Assembly (NCBI RefSeq): GCF_000308475.2
Contig: NZ_BAFT02000099.1
Span: 1 to 64,000 of the forward strand
Direction: 5' to 3'
DNA: 64,000 bases
DNA from: Nocardia brasiliensis NBRC 14402
Lineage (GTDB): Bacteria > Actinomycetota > Actinomycetes > Mycobacteriales > Mycobacteriaceae
Made by a program: the position numbers and the translations under genes. Under the pieces are notes generated by a model. It made no database searches. It saw nothing but the letters and a program-made list of their open reading frames with translations, and had not been told where the DNA came from. This document shows, piece after piece, positions 60,623 to 64,000 of the stretch. How positions within the stretch are numbered: position 1 is the first letter of the stretch; each line of letters starts with the position of its first letter.

Positions 60623-62866
60623 TCAGCGCGACGCGTCGGCCAGGTCTGGTTCAGGGGATGGTTCGGTCAGTTCTTCGGGGCGGCGGCGGGTGTACAACCA
60701 TTGGAGCAGTCCGGCGCCGACCAGGCCGAGGGCGATGGCGGCGGCGCCGATCTGCCAGCCGGGGGGTCGCCAGGTCAGTTCGAGGTCGCCGTTTTTGGTG
60801 CCGGCCGGGATGTCTACGGCGAGGAAGGTTTTGGCGACGAGGTGGGTGGGGAGGTCTTTGCCGTCGAGGGTGGCGTGGTAGCCGGGCCAGCCGAGGCGGG
60901 CGAGGACGACCTGGCCGCCGGTGTCGGAGCTGACCCGCACGCTGCTGGTGCGGTCGGATTCGGCGACCGAGGTGGCGGTGACGCCGCGAGCGGCCGCGAC
61001 GCGCCCGTTGCGAGTGGAGAGCAAGCCGTCGGCGCGTTCCAGCACGGAGATGTACTGCTCGTGGCCGGGGTAGTCGACCCATTTCCAGCCGGGCGGTGCG
61101 GGCTGGTTGCGGGCATCGGGGTACATCGCGCGTTGCAGCACGACCCGGTCGACTTTCATGAGGTCGACGATGGTGCGTCCGGTGCTGGGTTCGATGTCGA
61201 ACGCGCGCCGGAACGCGTCGGGGCACACGCTGGTGTCCCAGCGCATGCAGAGCAGCTCGCCGAACCAGTAGTGGCCGTTCGGCGTGTATCCGCTGACGTA
61301 GGTGAGTTCGAGATCTTTGGCGTAGTTGCCGAAGACGAGAGACCCGTAGGCGCCCTTCAGGTTTCGTTCGCCGGGCGTAATGGGTCCGCGGTCGGCGAGT
61401 TGCAGGGTGGTGCCGGTGAAGTCGGGGAACGCGGCTTTCATCGCGGAGCGGTCGGTCGGCAGGTTCCAGCCCATCGGGGTCGGCTGCGCGGCCCACACCT
61501 GGACGTAGGCGATGGGGAACACCGCGACGAGTGTGAGCACGCAGGCGGCGACCGTGCCTTTGTTGCGTCCGAGCCAGACCACGGCCGCCCCGAGCGCGGC
61601 CACCGCGAGTACCGCGACCATATGCCCGCCCAGTTCGCGGGGCGCGGCGGAGAACGACCGCACGAACAGCAACCCGATCAGCACGCCCGCGGCGATGCCG
61701 CGCCGCCGCCAGCCGTCGAAGGTGGCGTAGCGCCCGAGCAGCACGCACACCAGCACCAGCAGCCCGAGCGCCACCATCGGCAGCACTCGCGCGGGCCAGC
61801 GCAACGGGCCGATGGCACCGGGTCCGGCGGTCCACATCAGCGCCATGATCGCGAACAACGCGATCGCGGTGAATTCCCGCCAGTTCTCCCGTGCTTTGCG
61901 CCAGTCGATGAACGCCAGCGCCGGGATCAGGAACCACGCGATGTAGACGACCGGCATCGGCTGCACGTAACCCCACCAGGAGTTGTACGCGGGCAGCGTG
62001 CTGGGCAGGCTGGCGTTCAGCGATTCGGACCAGGGGACGGTGAGGAACTGGTCGTTGTTGATCTGGGCGGTGCCGCGCCAGGTCACCTTGGCCGAGAGCA
62101 TGCTCGGCAGGTAAGTGGCCAGCCCGACCAGCGCCGCGCAGCCGGCGGTGCCGAGCAACCACAGCGACGGACGCCATTTGCGTTGGTAGACAACCTCACC
62201 GACGGCGACCGCGCCGATCATCAGCCCGGCTTCCACGGCCGGGAAGATGTACTGCACCGAGATCGCCAGGTACAGGAACACGAAAGTCGGGATGGGCCCG
62301 CTGGATCCGGACCGACCGCTGCCACCGAGCCCCCGCGCGTAACGGACCCCGGACGCCCACGCGTGCGTCAGCCACGCCGTGCCGACGAACGCGGTGTACC
62401 AGCTGGCTTCGTCGAAGAACAGCAGCCAGCCGGTGAACGGCATGGTGACGCCGGCGACCGCCGCCCACGGGGCTTTCGCGCCGTAGGCGAGGCAGATCCG
62501 GTACACGCCGAGACCGAGCACGATCGCGAAGAGCAGTTTCACCACGGTGGCGTAGAGCGCGACGTTGTCCACCGAGGGCGCGATCAGATCGATCAGCAGC
62601 TGCGGCGGATTCAGCAGGCCCGCCTCTTCGATGGTGTAGTTGCCCGCCATCCAGTGTTCGGGGACCAGCATCGGAAATTGCCCGTCGCGCAGGCGATTTC
62701 CGAGCATCACCCACAGCGGGGCGTACTGCGACTCGGTGTCGTCGGTGTAGAAGTGCCGGACGTTGGCCAGCAGGACGGCGCCGTATCCGGCGATCACTCC
62801 GAGTGCGGTTATCAGACCCCACTTGTACACGTCCCGCCGGGCGAGCGCGCTGCTGCTTTCCACCAC
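60623..62866 (-). CDS. YfhO-like multi-pass membrane protein
   Basis: A 747-residue protein with about a dozen hydrophobic segments, mostly in residues 15-470 plus one at the C-terminus (QIGAAAIALGLVGAGLLQWL). An extracytoplasmic domain lies between (about 480-690). The N-terminal loop FYTDDTESQYAPLWVMLGNRL has the acidic pattern of GT-C-type glycosyltransferases and YfhO proteins. Such enzymes transfer sugars from polyprenyl carriers to wall polymers; the actual substrate is unknown. A close paralog lies directly upstream in tandem, 21 bases away. Confidence 0.8.
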   Translation of the reverse strand: MVESSSALARRDVYKWGLITALGVIAGYGAVLLANVRHFYTDDTESQYAPLWVMLGNRLRDGQFPMLVPEHWMAGNYTIEEAGLLNPPQLLIDLIAPSVDNVALYATVVKLLFAIVLGLGVYRICLAYGAKAPWAAVAGVTMPFTGWLLFFDEASWYTAFVGTAWLTHAWASGVRYARGLGGSGRSGSSGPIPTFVFLYLAISVQYIFPAVEAGLMIGAVAVGEVVYQRKWRPSLWLLGTAGCAALVGLATYLPSMLSAKVTWRGTAQINNDQFLTVPWSESLNASLPSTLPAYNSWWGYVQPMPVVYIAWFLIPALAFIDWRKARENWREFTAIALFAIMALMWTAGPGAIGPLRWPARVLPMVALGLLVLVCVLLGRYATFDGWRRRGIAAGVLIGLLFVRSFSAAPRELGGHMVAVLAVAALGAAVVWLGRNKGTVAACVLTLVAVFPIAYVQVWAAQPTPMGWNLPTDRSAMKAAFPDFTGTTLQLADRGPITPGERNLKGAYGSLVFGNYAKDLELTYVSGYTPNGHYWFGELLCMRWDTSVCPDAFRRAFDIEPSTGRTIVDLMKVDRVVLQRAMYPDARNQPAPPGWKWVDYPGHEQYISVLERADGLLSTRNGRVAAARGVTATSVAESDRTSSVRVSSDTGGQVVLARLGWPGYHATLDGKDLPTHLVAKTFLAVDIPAGTKNGDLELTWRPPGWQIGAAAIALGLVGAGLLQWLYTRRRPEELTEPSPEPDLADASR

Positions 62867-62887
62867 GAGTCCCAGACCCTACAGGCA

Positions 62888-64000
62888 TCACACCGCGGCG
62901 GGCTGCTCCCCTGTCCGTCGCCGCGACCGCACGTACACCCACTGCAGCACACCGGTGCCGACGAGGCCGGCGGCCAGCGCGGCGATGCCGATCTTCCAGC
63001 CCGGCGGACGCCAGGTCAGCACCAGTTCGGCGTTCTGGGTGCCCGCGGGAAGGTCAACGGCGACAAACGATTTCGCCACGGTGGTGATCGGGATCTGCTT
63101 GCCGTCCAGCGTCACGCGATAGCCGGGCCAGCCCAGGCGGGCGAACACCACCTTGCCGCCCGCGGGCGCGCTCACCCGGACCCGGCTGGTGGTGCCGGTC
63201 TCCGAGATCGACGTCGCCGTCGCGTTCTTGGTGGCCGAGACCCGTCCGTTCACCGTGGAGATCAACCCGTCGACGCGTTCGAGCACCGAGATGAACTGCT
63301 CGTGTCCCGGGTAGTCCACCCACTTCCAGCCGTCCGGTGCGGGCTGGTTGCGCGCGTCCGGGAACAGTGCCCGCTGCAAGACGACCCGGTCGATCTTCAT
63401 CAGATCGGCGAGGTTGCGTCCGGTGGTCGGCTCGGGGGCGAACATGCGCCGGAACGCGTCCGGGCACACGCTGCTGTCCCAGCGCATGCACAGCAGCTCA
63501 CCGAAATAAAAATGGCCGGTCGGGGTGTAACCGTTGACGTAGCTCAGGTCCAGTGATTTGGCGTAGTTGCCGAAAACCAGGGAACCGTAAGCACCTTCGA
63601 GGCTTTTGTCCCCCGGCTGCACCAAGCCCCGCTCGGCAAGCTGGAGGGTGGTGCCGGGAAAATCCGGGAAGGCGGCCTGGGCCTCGGAGCGGTTGGTCGG
63701 CAGGTTCCACGTCATCGGCGTCGGCTGCGCGGCGTTCACCTGCAGGTAGGCGATGGGGAACAGCGCGACGATCGCCAGCGCGCAGGCCATGGCCGTGCCC
63801 TTGGTCCGATCCAGCCAGAGCACGCCGGCGCCGAGCGCGACCACCGCCGCGACCGCGAGCACATGCCAGCCGACCTGGTGCGGATCGGCGGAGAAGGTCC
63901 GCACGAACAGCAGGAAGATCAGCACGCCCGCGGCGACGGTCCGGTTCTTCAGATCCCGCGTGGTCGCGTAGCGCCCGAGCAGCACGCACACCAGCACCAG
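62888..64000 (-). CDS. YfhO-like membrane protein, tandem paralog, cut by window edge
   Basis: The C-terminal 370 residues of a protein whose 5' end lies beyond the window. It aligns almost end to end with the downstream copy: FGNYAKSLDLSYVNGYTPTG matches FGNYAKDLELTYVSGYTPNG, and LCMRWDSSVCPDAFRRMF matches LCMRWDTSVCPDAFRRAF. By eye about 70% of positions agree. Both keep the Cys pair in this segment. The pair arose by tandem duplication and probably forms one transcription unit. Confidence 0.85.
   Translation of the reverse strand: MVLVCVLLGRYATTRDLKNRTVAAGVLIFLLFVRTFSADPHQVGWHVLAVAAVVALGAGVLWLDRTKGTAMACALAIVALFPIAYLQVNAAQPTPMTWNLPTNRSEAQAAFPDFPGTTLQLAERGLVQPGDKSLEGAYGSLVFGNYAKSLDLSYVNGYTPTGHFYFGELLCMRWDSSVCPDAFRRMFAPEPTTGRNLADLMKIDRVVLQRALFPDARNQPAPDGWKWVDYPGHEQFISVLERVDGLISTVNGRVSATKNATATSISETGTTSRVRVSAPAGGKVVFARLGWPGYRVTLDGKQIPITTVAKSFVAVDLPAGTQNAELVLTWRPPGWKIGIAALAAGLVGTGVLQWVYVRSRRRTGEQPAAV

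Overview
The window is about 70% G+C and densely packed, with many 4-base ATGA/GTGA stop-start overlaps and frequent GTG starts. The presence of steA and mctB, and the order HAD phosphatase - small protein - tlyA - nadK - recN ... steA - mctB - pyrG - nudix - xerD - parA - scpA - scpB - rluB - cmk - der, match the mycolic-acid actinobacteria (the Rv1692-Rv1713 block of Mycobacterium tuberculosis). The accessory genes look most like Nocardia or a close relative. This placement is inferred from gene content and order, not from a database search. No rRNA, tRNA, CRISPR array or intact insertion sequence was seen.

Left part (1-14.6 kb): short tandem repeats, an AIG2-fold protein, an unrecognised 507-residue protein, a SARP/AfsR-type regulator followed by SnoaL-like and cyclase-like proteins, and a broken cytochrome P450. 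Next is a MarR-controlled operon with a DHA2 exporter fused to carboxypeptidase-regulatory-like domains and a partner that joins the same kind of domain to YceI. A coupled signalling operon follows: receiver-PP2C phosphatase, CHASE3 histidine kinase and a stand-alone receiver. A convergent STAS gene lies beside it.

14.6-23 kb: a nine-gene minus-strand operon headed by an ECF sigma factor. Its second gene joins an anti-sigma-type zinc motif to an Asp23-like domain, and the rest encode Asp23/Gls24-like proteins and small membrane proteins. CsbD and a tiny membrane protein diverge from it. A GH25/phage-lysin-like hydrolase and a convergent IclR regulator/amidohydrolase pair follow. 23-30 kb: a complete polyol uptake module (SorC regulator, lipoprotein, two permeases, ATPase) diverging from a mannitol-type dehydrogenase, with a 16-bp palindrome between them.

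30-45 kb: a small secreted protein, an acyl-ACP thioesterase and a C39/BtrH-like protein, then the conserved chromosome-maintenance and division block on the minus strand. Here ScpA, ScpB and RluB all carry long low-complexity N-terminal extensions. 45.3-52.9 kb is an accessory stretch interrupting recN-steA: a glycine-zipper secreted protein, a Trp-rich M23 peptidase, a VOC protein under an 18-bp palindrome, an exporter, an amidase with an AtzG/GatC-like partner, a divergent MerR regulator and an SRPBCC protein. 52.9-57.6 kb resumes the conserved block. The right end holds a secreted protein, a Trm112-like protein, a GtrA-like protein and two tandem YfhO-like membrane proteins, the last cut by the window edge. 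A 70-bp palindromic element occurs twice, at 32.1 and 58.6 kb.
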